Shown here: piece after piece, positions 18,012 to 26,709 of the stretch
How positions within the stretch are numbered: the stretch's first letter is position 1
Layout of the letters: every line of letters starts with the position of its first letter
Assembly (NCBI GenBank): GCA_014652975.1
Contig: BMZV01000003.1
Coordinates: 310,001 to 374,000 of the forward strand
DNA: 64,000 nucleotides
DNA from: Kocuria marina
Lineage (GTDB): Bacteria; Actinomycetota; Actinomycetes; Actinomycetales; Micrococcaceae
Direction of reading: 5' to 3'
Made by a program: the position numbers and the translations under genes
The notes under the pieces: model-generated
The model's input: only the letters and a program-made list of their open reading frames with translations
Database searches by the model: none
Told to the model about the DNA's origin: nothing

Positions 18012-18232
18012 GGATAAGTGTCCTTCTGCGTCGAGGTGTGTCGTTCCGCACCGGGAACCCCCGGTTGGAGCGACCTGATGTGGGGGGATGCAGCGCAGCA
18101 CTGCGCTCACAGAGCCCTCGCGAGCATTTTAGGCCATGGGCCCTTGATTCGCGTCACACCCGGCCCCCGCGGACACCGCGGGACCGGGCCCGGGATTCCC
18201 GCCCGCACGGCAGCGGCTGGTTGACTGGGGGC

Positions 18233-19114
18233 ATGCGACGCATCGGACTGCCGGAGATCTGGGACGCCCGCGAGGCGGACCCGGGGTTCATGGCCTCGTT
18301 GGCCACCTTCTCGTTCGTGGCACTCGGGCTGGAGTTGGTGGTCAGCGGGACGATCCTGACCCTCACGGGTTCGGTATCCACCTTCTATCCCCTGGGCTGG
18401 CAGGTCGTGGAATGGGTGGGTCTCGGGGCACTGTGGGTGCTGCTCGCGCGCGCCCTGGTGGCCTGGTCCCGGCGCCGCGGGGTCGATCCGCTGCCGAGCG
18501 AGGAAGCGGGCGCGGGGCGCGACGACGCGGTCGACGGCCGGGACGACGCCGCCTCGGGCACGTTCACCGCGAACAGGAGCAATACAGGCCGGGCCGCTGT
18601 GGGACGGGGTGCCGCGGGTCGGGACGACGCCGCCGCGGGCCGAGTCGGCGTCGACGGCGGGGTGGACCACCGCCGCTGGCGGGAGATCCTGTTGTGCTTC
18701 GTCCTGGCCGTGGTGCTCGCGATCGTGCTGCCCGCATTGATCGGGGCGCCGTGGGGTCTGGCCCCGCTGGACCGCTACCTGCAACTGTTCCACGTGTACG
18801 GGCCCCTCGGGTGGCTGGCGATGGTCGCGTGGGTCTGCTACCTGGTGGGCCGCAGTTTCCTAGTCGCGGGCCTGCTGGCGTACTCGCACCGTGCCATCCG
18901 GGAGGTCCTCACGTTCCAGGGGTCCCGGTGGGTCCCGTGGGGCGGTCTCGTGGCGGGCCTCACGATGGGGGCCGTGGCCTTCCTCGCCGGCGGCCAGGCG
19001 GCCGCCGTGACCACCCTGTTGAGCTGCGTGCTGCTGGGCGTGATCCACGTCCGCTCCGGCGAGTCCCTGCGCGTGACCACGCTGTTCACCGTGCTCGTGT
19101 TGATCTTCGTCTGA
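18233..19114 (+). CDS. Hypothetical membrane protein with an internal Gly/Arg/Asp-rich insert
   Basis: A 293-residue protein starting at ATG 18233 (MRRIGLPEIWDAREADPGFM). Two hydrophobic helices lie at about residues 22-45 and 55-75. A roughly 60-residue cytoplasmic insert is rich in Gly, Arg, Ala and Asp, with three copies of GRDDA. Four or five more helices occupy residues 145-293. I do not recognise the family. It is divergent from sucC and convergent with pcrA. Confidence 0.65.
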   Translation: MRRIGLPEIWDAREADPGFMASLATFSFVALGLELVVSGTILTLTGSVSTFYPLGWQVVEWVGLGALWVLLARALVAWSRRRGVDPLPSEEAGAGRDDAVDGRDDAASGTFTANRSNTGRAAVGRGAAGRDDAAAGRVGVDGGVDHRRWREILLCFVLAVVLAIVLPALIGAPWGLAPLDRYLQLFHVYGPLGWLAMVAWVCYLVGRSFLVAGLLAYSHRAIREVLTFQGSRWVPWGGLVAGLTMGAVAFLAGGQAAAVTTLLSCVLLGVIHVRSGESLRVTTLFTVLVLIFV

Positions 19115-19192
19115 GCGATCACCGCCTCTACTGTCCCCATGCCGGGAGCAACCCTGATCGGTTGCGCTCCGATCCCGCCGGGCCACCCGAAC

Positions 19193-19296
19193 GGTTCGAG
19201 CATCCGGGTGCGTCTCAGCACACCGGGCTGCACCGGGCCGCCAGATGGGTTCGCCAGGCAGGTTCGAGCCACCCGGTGCGTTTCGGCGCACCGGAC
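19193..19296. repeat. Imperfect direct repeat, period 68
   Basis: A 36-base segment at 19193-19228 recurs at 19261-19296 with 29 of 36 positions identical; both begin GGTTCGAGC. The second copy contains the hairpin at 19273-19294. The repeat lies between two convergent genes. Confidence 0.5.
19273..19294. terminator. Small hairpin between convergent genes
   Basis: Perfect 8-bp stem CCGGTGCG/CGCACCGG with a six-base loop, located after the 18233-19114 gene and after pcrA on the other strand. No U-tract. Confidence 0.5.
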
Positions 19297-19332
19297 GACA
19301 CCGCGCGCGGCGGGGCCGCGGCGTCGTACCCC

Positions 19333-21789
19333 TTACGAGACCTTGGTCATGGGCGCGTAACGCAACAAGAGCCGCTTCTCCTCCGCACCGAAGCGCACCT
19401 TGGCGACCGTCTTGTCCCCGGAGCCCTCCATGGCGACCACGGAACCGCGGCCGAATGCCTTGTGCTCCACCGTGTCTCCCACGCTGAGGGAAGGAATCTC
19501 CCGCTGGGGCTGCACGCGCCCGGCGGAGGCCGGTGAGAGCCTGCGGAAACTTGCCCCGGATCCGGCGCCCGCACCCCACGAGGAACCGCGCAACGGATCG
19601 CGGGCCTGGAATCCGGCGTGCACGGGCGAACCCCATCCGCCCGCGGCACTGGCGCCCTCGCGCTTCCACTCGATCAACCGCGAAGGGATCTCGTCCAGGA
19701 ACGGGCTCGCGGGATTGAATTGGGACTGCCCCCACATGGAGCGGGACTCGGCGCGCGTGAGGTACAGCCGTTTGCGCGCCCGGGTGATCCCCACGTACGC
19801 GAGGCGGCGTTCCTCCTCCATGCTCGAGGCGTCGGCGAAGCTGCGCTGGTGCGGGAAGATCCCGTGCTCCATGCCCGTGAGGAACACGACCGGGAACTCG
19901 AGCCCCTTGGCGGTGTGCAGGGTCATGAGCGTCACGACCCCCTGGGAACGCGCTTGCGCGACCTGCTCCGCGATCTGCTGGGCACTCGCGCCGCCCTCGG
20001 GTTCGGGCTGGGTGGGGATCTGGTCCGCGTCCGCCACGAGGGCCACGTGTTCCAGGAACTCCCCGAGGCCCGCGTCCGGGTGGTCCTTCTCGAACTCGCG
20101 CACCACGGCCACGAGCTCCGCGAGGTTCTCCACACGGGACTCGTCCTGCGGGTCGGTGGACGTGCGCAAGGCCTCGAGGTACCCGGACTGTTCGAGTACA
20201 GCCTCGAGAACCGCGGTCACCGAGGCGCCCTGAGCGAGTTCCGCGAGATCGTCCATGAGCTGGGAGAACTTCTTGATGGCGTTCGCCGAGCGAGTGGCCA
20301 GGGCGGGTGCCTCGTCCAAGCGGTGCATGGCCTCGGAGAAGGAGATGCCTTCGCGGTCGGCGAGCGCCGCGATCGAGCCCTGGGCGCGGTCCCCGATCCC
20401 TCGCTTGGGCTCGTTGATGATGCGCCGCACGGTGATGTCGTCCGCGGGGTTCGCGATCGCGCGCAGGTAGGATATGGCGTCCTTGATCTCCTTGCGCTCG
20501 TAGAAGCGGGTCCCGCCCACCACCTTGTAGGGCAGTCCTACGCGCATCAGGATCTCCTCGAGGGAGCGCGATTGTGCGTTGGTGCGGTAGAACACGGCGA
20601 CGTCGCCGGGGCGGATCCCGTGCTCGTCCTGCAGCGTGTCGATCTCCTCCGCGATGAAGCGGGCCTCTTCGTGTTCGTTCTCAGCGGCGTACCCGATGAT
20701 GGGGGCGCCATCGCCTTCCGCGGTCCACAGTTTCTTGTCCCGGCGGTCCGCGTTCTGGGAGATCACGGAGTTGGCCGCGGAGAGGATGTTCTGCGTGGAG
20801 CGGTAGTTCTGTTCCAGCAGGATGGTGCGCGCGGAGGGAAAGTCCCGCTCGAAGTCCGTGATGTTGCGGATGTCCGCGCCGCGGAACGCGTAGATGGACT
20901 GGTCCGAGTCCCCCACCACCGTGAGTTCGGCCGGCGGGATCCCGGAGTCATCCGGGTGGTTCTCGGAACCGCCTCCCACGAGTTCCCGCACGAGCGCGTA
21001 CTGGGCGTGGTTGGTGTCCTGGTACTCGTCCACGAGCACGTGCCGGAAGCGGCGTCGGTAGTACTCGAGCACCTGAGGGAACGCGCGGAACATGTGCACG
21101 GTCTCGCCGATGAGGTCGTCGAAGTCCATGGCGTTGGCCGCGCGCAACCGCTGGGTGTAGCCCCGGTAGACCCGGGCCACGGCGGACTCGAACGGGTCCG
21201 AGGAACTCGCGCGGGCCAGGTAGGTCTCGTCGTCCACGAGCTCGTTCTTGAGGGCGGAGATCTTGTGCTGGATGGCCTTGGGCGCGAACCGCTTGGGGTC
21301 CAACTCATGCTGCTTGGCCACCTGGGTGATCAACCGCAGGGAGTCCGCGGAGTCGTAGATGGAGAAGTTGGTGGACAGCCCCACGGTCTTGGCCTCGCGG
21401 CGTAGGATCCGCACGCACAGCGAGTGGAACGTGGAGATCCACATGGAGCGCGCGGACTCCCCCACGAGATCCACGATCCGCTCCCGCATCTCCGCGGCGG
21501 CCTTGTTCGTGAACGTGATCGCGAGGATCTCCCCCCGGCGGGCGCGGCCCGTGGCCAGCAAGTAGGCGATCCGGTGCGTGAGGACCCTGGTCTTGCCGGA
21601 ACCGGCACCGGCCACGATGAGCAGCGGGGAACCCGCGTGCTCCACGGCGGCGCGTTGGGGGTCGTTCAGTCCCTCCACGAGTTGAGCCCCGGATGCCGGG
21701 GTGGGCTGGGAGAACTCGTCCGAGTCGGGCGCGTTCGCCGAGCGCACCGAGGCCGCGGACAGGAGGGGATTGTCAGAGAGGAAGTCCAT
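19333..21789 (-). CDS. pcrA: ATP-dependent DNA helicase PcrA/UvrD
   Basis: Superfamily 1A 3'-5' helicase of 818 residues for nucleotide-excision and replication repair. Motifs in order: Q-motif region LNDPQRAAVEH, Walker A GAGSGKTRVLTHRI, motif II VDEYQDTNHAQY, motif III GDSDQSIYAFRGAD, motif IV LEQNYRST, motif V TLHTAKGLEFPVVF and motif VI YVGITRARKRLYL. The last 60 residues (VGDTVEHKAFGRGSVVAMEG) form the PcrA/UvrD C-terminal Tudor-like domain that contacts RNA polymerase in homologues. No ribosome-binding site precedes the ATG, but TAAACT lies nine bases upstream, so the mRNA may be leaderless. Confidence 0.95.
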   Translation of the reverse strand: MDFLSDNPLLSAASVRSANAPDSDEFSQPTPASGAQLVEGLNDPQRAAVEHAGSPLLIVAGAGSGKTRVLTHRIAYLLATGRARRGEILAITFTNKAAAEMRERIVDLVGESARSMWISTFHSLCVRILRREAKTVGLSTNFSIYDSADSLRLITQVAKQHELDPKRFAPKAIQHKISALKNELVDDETYLARASSSDPFESAVARVYRGYTQRLRAANAMDFDDLIGETVHMFRAFPQVLEYYRRRFRHVLVDEYQDTNHAQYALVRELVGGGSENHPDDSGIPPAELTVVGDSDQSIYAFRGADIRNITDFERDFPSARTILLEQNYRSTQNILSAANSVISQNADRRDKKLWTAEGDGAPIIGYAAENEHEEARFIAEEIDTLQDEHGIRPGDVAVFYRTNAQSRSLEEILMRVGLPYKVVGGTRFYERKEIKDAISYLRAIANPADDITVRRIINEPKRGIGDRAQGSIAALADREGISFSEAMHRLDEAPALATRSANAIKKFSQLMDDLAELAQGASVTAVLEAVLEQSGYLEALRTSTDPQDESRVENLAELVAVVREFEKDHPDAGLGEFLEHVALVADADQIPTQPEPEGGASAQQIAEQVAQARSQGVVTLMTLHTAKGLEFPVVFLTGMEHGIFPHQRSFADASSMEEERRLAYVGITRARKRLYLTRAESRSMWGQSQFNPASPFLDEIPSRLIEWKREGASAAGGWGSPVHAGFQARDPLRGSSWGAGAGSGASFRRLSPASAGRVQPQREIPSLSVGDTVEHKAFGRGSVVAMEGSGDKTVAKVRFGAEEKRLLLRYAPMTKVS

Positions 21790-21798
21790 GGTGGCACC

Positions 21799-21804
21799 AG
21801 TTTA
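21799..21804 (-). promoter_or_regulatory. -10 element close to the pcrA start
   Basis: Reads TAAACT on the minus strand, with nine bases to the pcrA ATG and no Shine-Dalgarno sequence in between. This spacing predicts a leaderless or nearly leaderless transcript. Confidence 0.35.
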
Positions 21805-21848
21805 GCCAGCGGTGGGGACGCCCTCACCGGCCCGTGGACAACCCCGGA

Positions 21849-22583
21849 TCACACGTAGCGCGGTTCCAACAGGTGGCGCCCGTTGGCGTCCTCGACCCAC
21901 AGGTGCGAATCCGCGACGGTGACCCGCGCCGGGGCCTGCAGCACGACGTCTTCGTCGAGGTCGTCCCCGTCCTGGTCGGGCCCGCCGTAAATGGTGAAGA
22001 CCTCCCCCGCGGAGGGGTCCAAATGGCGGATGGCGTCGTTGCCGGTGTCCGCGACCACCACGGAACCGTCGTAGAGGATCTGCAGGTCCTCGGGGCGGGC
22101 GAGCTTGGCGTCCGCCGCGGGGCCGTCCTGGTACCCGGCACCGTGGCGGCCGATGACCGTGACCACGTGGGGATCGCCGTCGGGCCGGTCCGTATCGATC
22201 GCAATGTAGCGCAGCGCGGAGGAATCCTTGTCCACGAGCCACAACTTGCCGTCACCGGCCTCGGTGATCGAGACCGTGGCCGCGAACTTGGCCTGAGCGA
22301 TCTTCCCGTCCCGGCGGCCGGGCTCACCCGTGCCGCCGTACTCCTGGAGGGCGTCGGTGTACGGGTCCCAGCGGAACAACTGGTTCTTGTCCGGAACGGC
22401 GGCGATCACGGCGGAGAGCTTGTGGGACCACACGATGTCCGCGATCCGCGCGCCCTCCAGGACGGAGCAGTTGATCCTGCGCCGGACCGTGGTGTGATCG
22501 GCCTCGTACAGGGTGAGCTCCGTGCCGTCACCCGCGCTCATGAGCAGTCCGTCCGGCAGGCCGATGGAGAGTTCCATGACCAT
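21849..22583 (-). CDS. NHL-repeat-like beta-propeller protein
   Basis: Protein of 244 residues with no signal peptide. It has successive blade-like repeats, each with a small hydrophobic strand and a Gly-Asp or Asp-Thr-Gly turn: DGKLWLVDKDSSALRYIAI, DGSVVVADTGNDAIRHLD and DSHLWVEDANGRHLLE. These resemble NHL propeller repeats, which bind proteins or ligands, but no catalytic residues are visible and the role is unknown. I chose the ATG at 22583, which has GGAAGGG upstream; a second ATG two codons later is possible. The gene ends close to the pcrA start and could be part of the same transcript. Confidence 0.6.
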   Translation of the reverse strand: MVMELSIGLPDGLLMSAGDGTELTLYEADHTTVRRRINCSVLEGARIADIVWSHKLSAVIAAVPDKNQLFRWDPYTDALQEYGGTGEPGRRDGKIAQAKFAATVSITEAGDGKLWLVDKDSSALRYIAIDTDRPDGDPHVVTVIGRHGAGYQDGPAADAKLARPEDLQILYDGSVVVADTGNDAIRHLDPSAGEVFTIYGGPDQDGDDLDEDVVLQAPARVTVADSHLWVEDANGRHLLEPRYV

Positions 22584-22672
22584 CACCACCCTTCCGCAGT
22601 GCCCGCGGGGCACCTGTTCACCACCTCGTCATCGAGCGTGGTACCCGTAGTCATTCACAGTACAACCCGGGG

Positions 22673-22678
22673 GATAAT
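22673..22678 (+). promoter_or_regulatory. -10 element close to a start codon
   Basis: GATAAT ends six bases before the ATG at 22685, predicting a leaderless or very short-leader mRNA for that membrane protein. No good -35 is seen. Confidence 0.35.
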
Positions 22679-22684
22679 GGGGCC

Positions 22685-23386
22685 ATGGGTATGACCAGAG
22701 CGCAGAAGGCCAGGAAGTACGGGGAGAACGCGGGCTCCGCGAAGGCGGGGTCCTCGCCCGCTCGTGCACCCCGAGTGCGCCCCGCGAGCGTCCACGAGAT
22801 GCGCTCCGGTGAGCTCGCCGCGGAACCCACCAAGGCGTCGTCGGCCGGGATCCTGGTGGGCGTCGCGTTCTTCGTGGGTGCCGCGCTGTGGCTCTACTAC
22901 CACCTGCTCGTGCTGCAGGGCGTCTCCGGAAACCTTGCCGGCGGCGTCACCGCGCCCGAACTCATGGCCGGCGGTTTCTCCCAGGGCCACCTCGCGGACT
23001 TCGCCCGCGGCCTGGGCGCGGACGGCCGCACCGAGTACGAGGGCGTGCACGCGACCACGGGGCTCTTCACTCCCCTTCTCATGTGCCTGGGCTGGCTGCT
23101 GTTCACCGGGCTCAACACCCCGCAGCGCGCCCGCAAATGGGTGTACTGGGCGGTCATCCTGGTCTACGCGGTGGTCTTCCTGGGGGGCAACACCGTGCTC
23201 GACGCCGCCGTGGCCGACCCCGCGGACGCGTCCGCCGTGGCACTCGCCTCGGGGCTCGTGATCGCGCGGTGGGTGTTGTTCGCTCTGCTCGTGCTGATCG
23301 CCGTGATCGTGGCGGTATCCGTGACGCGCCGCAAACTCGACGACTTCTCCGAGGGCAAGCTGCCGGGCCAGCGCCCGCGCGCCTGA
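22685..23386 (+). CDS. Hypothetical four-helix membrane protein
   Basis: A 233-residue protein. The first 45 residues are basic and Ala/Ser-rich (MTRAQKARKYGENAGSAKAG), then four helices at about residues 53-78, 128-146, 154-174 and 188-212, and a short charged tail. The large loop after helix 1 contains GGVTAPELMAGGFSQGHLADFARG. I do not recognise the family. Confidence 0.65.
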   Translation: MGMTRAQKARKYGENAGSAKAGSSPARAPRVRPASVHEMRSGELAAEPTKASSAGILVGVAFFVGAALWLYYHLLVLQGVSGNLAGGVTAPELMAGGFSQGHLADFARGLGADGRTEYEGVHATTGLFTPLLMCLGWLLFTGLNTPQRARKWVYWAVILVYAVVFLGGNTVLDAAVADPADASAVALASGLVIARWVLFALLVLIAVIVAVSVTRRKLDDFSEGKLPGQRPRA

Positions 23387-23574
23387 GCTCGGGGATACAC
23401 CCCTCGCGCTTCCCCACGCCGCGATTCAACTGAGCTGACGCAGGTCTCAGGGCCACGGGCTGCTTTTACTCCACTCATGCATCCCCGTTGATGTGCGGGG
23501 TCGGCCATTCTCACCGGGCGGGCGGGTTTCGCTGGGCGGGTCGGCCGGTTGTGGGAATGCACTGCGGGAATGAC

Positions 23575-23604
23575 GACGTCCCGCCCGATATCAGGCGGGA
23601 CGTC
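23575..23604 (-). terminator. Terminator of tRNA-Arg
   Basis: Perfect 11-bp stem (23575-23585 with 23594-23604) and an 8-base loop. It begins five bases past the 3' end of the minus-strand tRNA, as expected for its transcription terminator. Confidence 0.75.
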
Positions 23605-23609
23605 CTCGG

Positions 23610-23682
23610 TGCCCCCGATTGGATTCGAACCAACGACACCGGCTTTAGGAGAGCCGTGCTCTATCCCCTGAGCTACGGGGGC
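23610..23682 (-). tRNA. tRNA-Arg (anticodon CCT)
   Basis: Read on the minus strand, the 73-nt cloverleaf has acceptor stem GCCCCCG/CGGGGGC with A as discriminator, a D arm with AGCTCAGGGGATAGAGC, anticodon loop CTCCTAA on a GGCT/AGCC stem, and T arm GGTTCGAATCC. Anticodon CCT reads AGG. No CCA is encoded. Confidence 0.95.
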
Positions 23683-23757
23683 AACACTGCACCACTGTAT
23701 CGGCGGCGCGTTCCCCCCGCGAGTTGAGAGCACATTGGAACAGCGCACAATGGAGCC

Positions 23758-24639
23758 ATGACCGTCTACATCGATCCACCCCGATGGCCCGCGCACGGCA
23801 CGGTGTTCTCGCACCTGATCTCCGACACCTCCCTGGCCGAGCTGCACGAGTTCGCCCGCGCCCTGGGGGTCTCGGAACGTGCCTTCGACCGCGACCACTA
23901 CGACGTCCCCGCGCACCGCCACGCTGACGCTGTGGCCGCGGGTGCCCTCGCTGTAGACGGCAAGAAACTCGTCCGTGTCCTGATCCACAGTGGCCTGCGG
24001 GTCCCCGCACGACGCCGCCCGGCCAAGCTCGCGGTGACCCTCACGCGCCGCTGGGCGCACCACTTCCCCGAGCATCCCGACCTGGGTGCCAAGCTGCTGA
24101 CCCGCTGGAGTGAACCGCACCGCGTTTACCACGGTCCTTCGCATCTGCTGAACGTGCTGGAAGGCATTGACCGGCTCACCCACGGCGCCCCGAGCGCGGA
24201 GCTCGTGCTCGCCGCGTGGTTCCACGATGCCGTGTATGACGGGCAAGCAGGTCAGGACGAACGGGACTCGGCCGAGCTGGCCCGGCAACGACTGTCAGGC
24301 CCGGAGTGGCCCGCGGCCATCGGGCGCCGCGTGGCGGAGCTCGTGCTCGTGACCGTGGACCACCGCCCGGATCCGAGCGACGTGGACGCCTGTCGACTCG
24401 TGGACGCGGACCTGTCCGTGCTGGGCGGCAGCGAGAACGAGTACGAGCGGTATCGGACCACGGTGCGCCGCGAGTACGCCCACGTCCCGGATGAGCAGTT
24501 CAGGGCGGGCCGCGCCGAGATCCTGCGCGGACTCTTGGAAAAAGACACGTTGTTCCACGATCCTCGTGCGGTGACGTTGTGGGAGGCCCGCGCCCGGGAG
24601 AACCTGGAACGGGAGATCACGCAGCTGATCACGGCCTGA
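23758..24639 (+). CDS. DUF4031 domain fused to an HD-domain metal-dependent hydrolase
   Basis: A 293-residue two-domain protein. Residues 1-82 are a complete DUF4031 domain (MTVYIDPPRWPAHGTVFSHL, FDRDHYDVP). Residues 95-293 form an HD-type domain with the metal ligands H125 and H129 (HRVYHGPSHLLNVL), the H156-D157 pair in WFHDAVYD, and the distal Asp in VDADLSVLG. HD proteins of this type cleave phosphate esters or nucleotides, but no substrate can be read from sequence. The two domains usually occur as separate genes, so the fusion suggests a shared pathway. ATG 23758 follows GGAG. Confidence 0.8.
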   Translation: MTVYIDPPRWPAHGTVFSHLISDTSLAELHEFARALGVSERAFDRDHYDVPAHRHADAVAAGALAVDGKKLVRVLIHSGLRVPARRRPAKLAVTLTRRWAHHFPEHPDLGAKLLTRWSEPHRVYHGPSHLLNVLEGIDRLTHGAPSAELVLAAWFHDAVYDGQAGQDERDSAELARQRLSGPEWPAAIGRRVAELVLVTVDHRPDPSDVDACRLVDADLSVLGGSENEYERYRTTVRREYAHVPDEQFRAGRAEILRGLLEKDTLFHDPRAVTLWEARARENLEREITQLITA

Positions 24640-24824
24640 GCCGACCTTCGAGGTCGATTGGAAGTAACGGGGACGGAGAGAACTCACCGCCGCGTGGAGC
24701 TCGGGGCCGGGCTGGACGGCCACGCGGACCCGTACGAATACCCAGCGACGTCGACCCGGCTCTCCGGTGGGTGGGTCTGCGACGAGGGCCGACAGCGGCG
24801 TGCCGGGTCCCCGGTGGGACGGGC

Positions 24825-25121
24825 TCAGCTGCGGCGATCGGCGACGTCGTCGCCCGGCGCTGCGGGCGAGGTGGGCTGGGCTGCCCGGGCGGCCGCGCGG
24901 CGTCGCCGGAAGACGACCGTGGCGACCACGAGGCCGATGATGATCCCCACGCCACCGAAAACCGACAACCACATGGCGGCGTGACCCACGAACGCGGCCA
25001 CTATGAACCCCACGACGATCCCCGGGATGGCACCGGCAACCATGCCCACGGCGTAGTAGGTGAATTCCTGGTCCTGCGGGGTGCGTGCGGCGGTGGAGAG
25101 ATCGGAGGGCATGGCGTCCAT
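24825..25121 (-). CDS. Small two-helix membrane protein
   Basis: 98 residues from ATG 25121, or 95 from the ATG at 25112. There is a soluble N-terminus (QDQEFTYYAVGMVAG), two hydrophobic segments at about 28-48 and 52-70, and a basic then acidic tail (VFRRRRAAARAAQ). No ribosome-binding site precedes either ATG, and TAGAAT overlaps the first, so a leaderless start at 25112 is possible. Function unknown. The 185 bp between it and the convergent DUF4031-HD gene show nothing recognisable. Confidence 0.5.
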   Translation of the reverse strand: MDAMPSDLSTAARTPQDQEFTYYAVGMVAGAIPGIVVGFIVAAFVGHAAMWLSVFGGVGIIIGLVVATVVFRRRRAAARAAQPTSPAAPGDDVADRRS

Positions 25122-25244
25122 TCTACGGGCCGGGGCTGCGCGATCGCTGGGGCCGATCCGCGATCGACGCCTGCACGACGGGGATCGGGTGCTAGGAGGG
25201 CTGAGTGATCACCGCTGCCGGTCCACGTCCGGGTTCCGGGCACG

Positions 25245-25284
25245 AAAAAACGTACGGACCCTGCGGTCAACAGGGTCCGTACGT
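25245..25284 (-). terminator. Intrinsic terminator of the 25383-26477 gene
   Basis: Perfect 14-bp stem (25250-25263 with 25271-25284) with a seven-base loop. It is followed on the minus strand by six U residues, which makes it the most canonical terminator in the window. Confidence 0.85.
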
Positions 25285-25382
25285 TCTCTATCGCTCTCAT
25301 CGGGATCGGGTACACAACCGGTCCCGACTCGACACGAGGTGTGGCGCCGCGCGGATCAGCGCTGTGCCGAACTCGATCCGGT

Positions 25383-26477
25383 TCAGCCGACGCGGATGAA
25401 CTCGGGGCCGGAGCCCACGTAGGCGCTGGTCTTCACGGTCTGGTTACCGTTCCAACCGCCGTGGATGGCCTGGCCGTTACCGGCGTAGATGGCCACGTGA
25501 GCCATGCCGGAACCGCCGTTGGCGTAGTAGGCGATGTCACCGGCGCGGGCCTGGTCCGCGGAGACCTGGGTGCCCAGCGACTTGTAGCTGGCCGGCCAGC
25601 CGTGGTGGTTGATGCCCACGGCCTTGAGGGAGTTGGTCACCAGCATGGTGCAGTCCTGGGTCACACCGATCTGAGCCTCGGCGGCACCCAGGATGGCCTG
25701 GCCCTTCGCGGAGCCGGACACGGAGGAGGCCTTGGCGGCGGGAGCAGCCTGAGCCTTCGCCTGGGTGTTGGACTGCGTGGTCACCTGGGTGGCGGCGGGA
25801 GCAGCCTCGGCCTTTGCCTGGGCGTTGGACTGCGTGGTCACCTGGGTGGCGGCCTGAGCCTGGGGGGCAGCCTGCGCCTTCGGGGCGGCCGGGGCCTGCG
25901 GAGCCTTGTAGGACGCGGGCTGGGCGGCAGCGGCACCCTGGGCGGGGGCGTAGTTCGGGATCACCGGGGAAGCCACAGCGGCGCGCTGCTCGGCGGCGGC
26001 CTCCTTGGCAACGGTCTGAGCGGTGGCGGGAGCGGCGTGGCGGCCCTGGGCCACCGGAGCCTGCTCGGCGACCGAGGTGACGTTCTCGGAAGCGGTCACG
26101 ACGGTGGGGGCTGCACCCGGAACGGCGGGAGCCTGCAGCGGGGTCACGTCGGCCACGGGAGCGGCCTGGACCACGGAGGGCTGAGCGGGAGCCTGAGCGG
26201 CGGGCTGCGCCTTCTCGGTCTTCGCGGCCTTCTGCTCCTTGGCAGCGTTCTCCTGGGCCTTGTCGGCCTTGGCGGCGGGTTCCGCGGAGACGGTGTTGTC
26301 GGAGGCGGGGGCCTCGGACACAGCGGCGGCGGGGGCCTGCTCGGAGGCATTCTGCGTGGCCTGCACGGACACGGTGGTCGCGAGGGCCAGACCTGAGAAG
26401 GCTGCGACGGCGGCGACGGTGCGGGCCTTACCCGCGAAGAGGCCCTTGGCGGCGTGAGGAGCGGTTTCGTTCGACAT
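25383..26477 (-). CDS. Secreted NlpC/P60-like cell-wall hydrolase with an Ala/Gln/Pro-rich linker
   Basis: 364 residues. A basic N-terminus and hydrophobic segment (TVAAVAAFSGLALATTVSVQA) form a signal peptide. About 200 residues of Ala/Gln/Pro/Thr-rich low-complexity sequence follow, including a 19-residue tandem repeat, suited to spanning the cell wall. The last ~105 residues are a papain-fold domain with the expected order Cys276 (QDCTMLV), His327 (GMAHVAIYAGNG) and His339 (QAIHGGW). Such enzymes cut peptide stems of peptidoglycan. It neighbours another NlpC/P60 gene in the same direction but has its own terminator. Confidence 0.8.
   Translation of the reverse strand: MSNETAPHAAKGLFAGKARTVAAVAAFSGLALATTVSVQATQNASEQAPAAAVSEAPASDNTVSAEPAAKADKAQENAAKEQKAAKTEKAQPAAQAPAQPSVVQAAPVADVTPLQAPAVPGAAPTVVTASENVTSVAEQAPVAQGRHAAPATAQTVAKEAAAEQRAAVASPVIPNYAPAQGAAAAQPASYKAPQAPAAPKAQAAPQAQAATQVTTQSNAQAKAEAAPAATQVTTQSNTQAKAQAAPAAKASSVSGSAKGQAILGAAEAQIGVTQDCTMLVTNSLKAVGINHHGWPASYKSLGTQVSADQARAGDIAYYANGGSGMAHVAIYAGNGQAIHGGWNGNQTVKTSAYVGSGPEFIRVG
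25741..25853. repeat. 57-bp in-frame tandem repeat within the NlpC/P60-like gene
   Basis: A 56-base core at 25741-25796 recurs at 25798-25853 with four differences. The 57-bp period encodes two 19-residue copies of a Thr/Gln/Ala/Lys-rich unit containing ATQVTTQSN in the linker. Slippage here would change linker length without breaking the frame. Confidence 0.8.
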
Positions 26478-26612
26478 TCGTGTGGTTTCCTAACACGTTC
26501 GTGTCCACCCAGGGCACGGAGGTGTGCGGTGACCGGCACATCCGTCAGGACGCAGCAGCGGTGCACGGATTTGGGCGGGAGATTACTTTCGGTTTTCAGG
26601 TGGTTCCGGCGC

Positions 26613-26651
26613 GGTGTGCCGACCGAGGTCCGGGGACCCGGCCAGCACACC
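26613..26651 (-). terminator. Hairpin downstream of the second NlpC/P60 gene
   Basis: GGTGTGC/GCACACC outer stem with an inner GGTCC/GGACC stem, located about 60 bases past the stop of the 26710-27321 gene. It would end that transcript before the next gene. Confidence 0.5.
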
Positions 26652-26709
26652 CGACCGCAATGTGGCTCGGTGTGGACCGCGCATCATGCTCGGGCGCGGT
26701 GTCACCGGG

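Noticed and set aside
19618-21405. 595-codon open frame antisense to pcrA
   Set aside because: pcrA is unmistakable on the other strand; this frame is a GC-bias shadow.
26478-26709. A second c-di-AMP riboswitch before the 25383-26477 hydrolase
   Set aside because: The conserved CCGAACCC...CCTCGTAGGC end block and GGGGTCAA block are absent; only a chance GGAACC is present.
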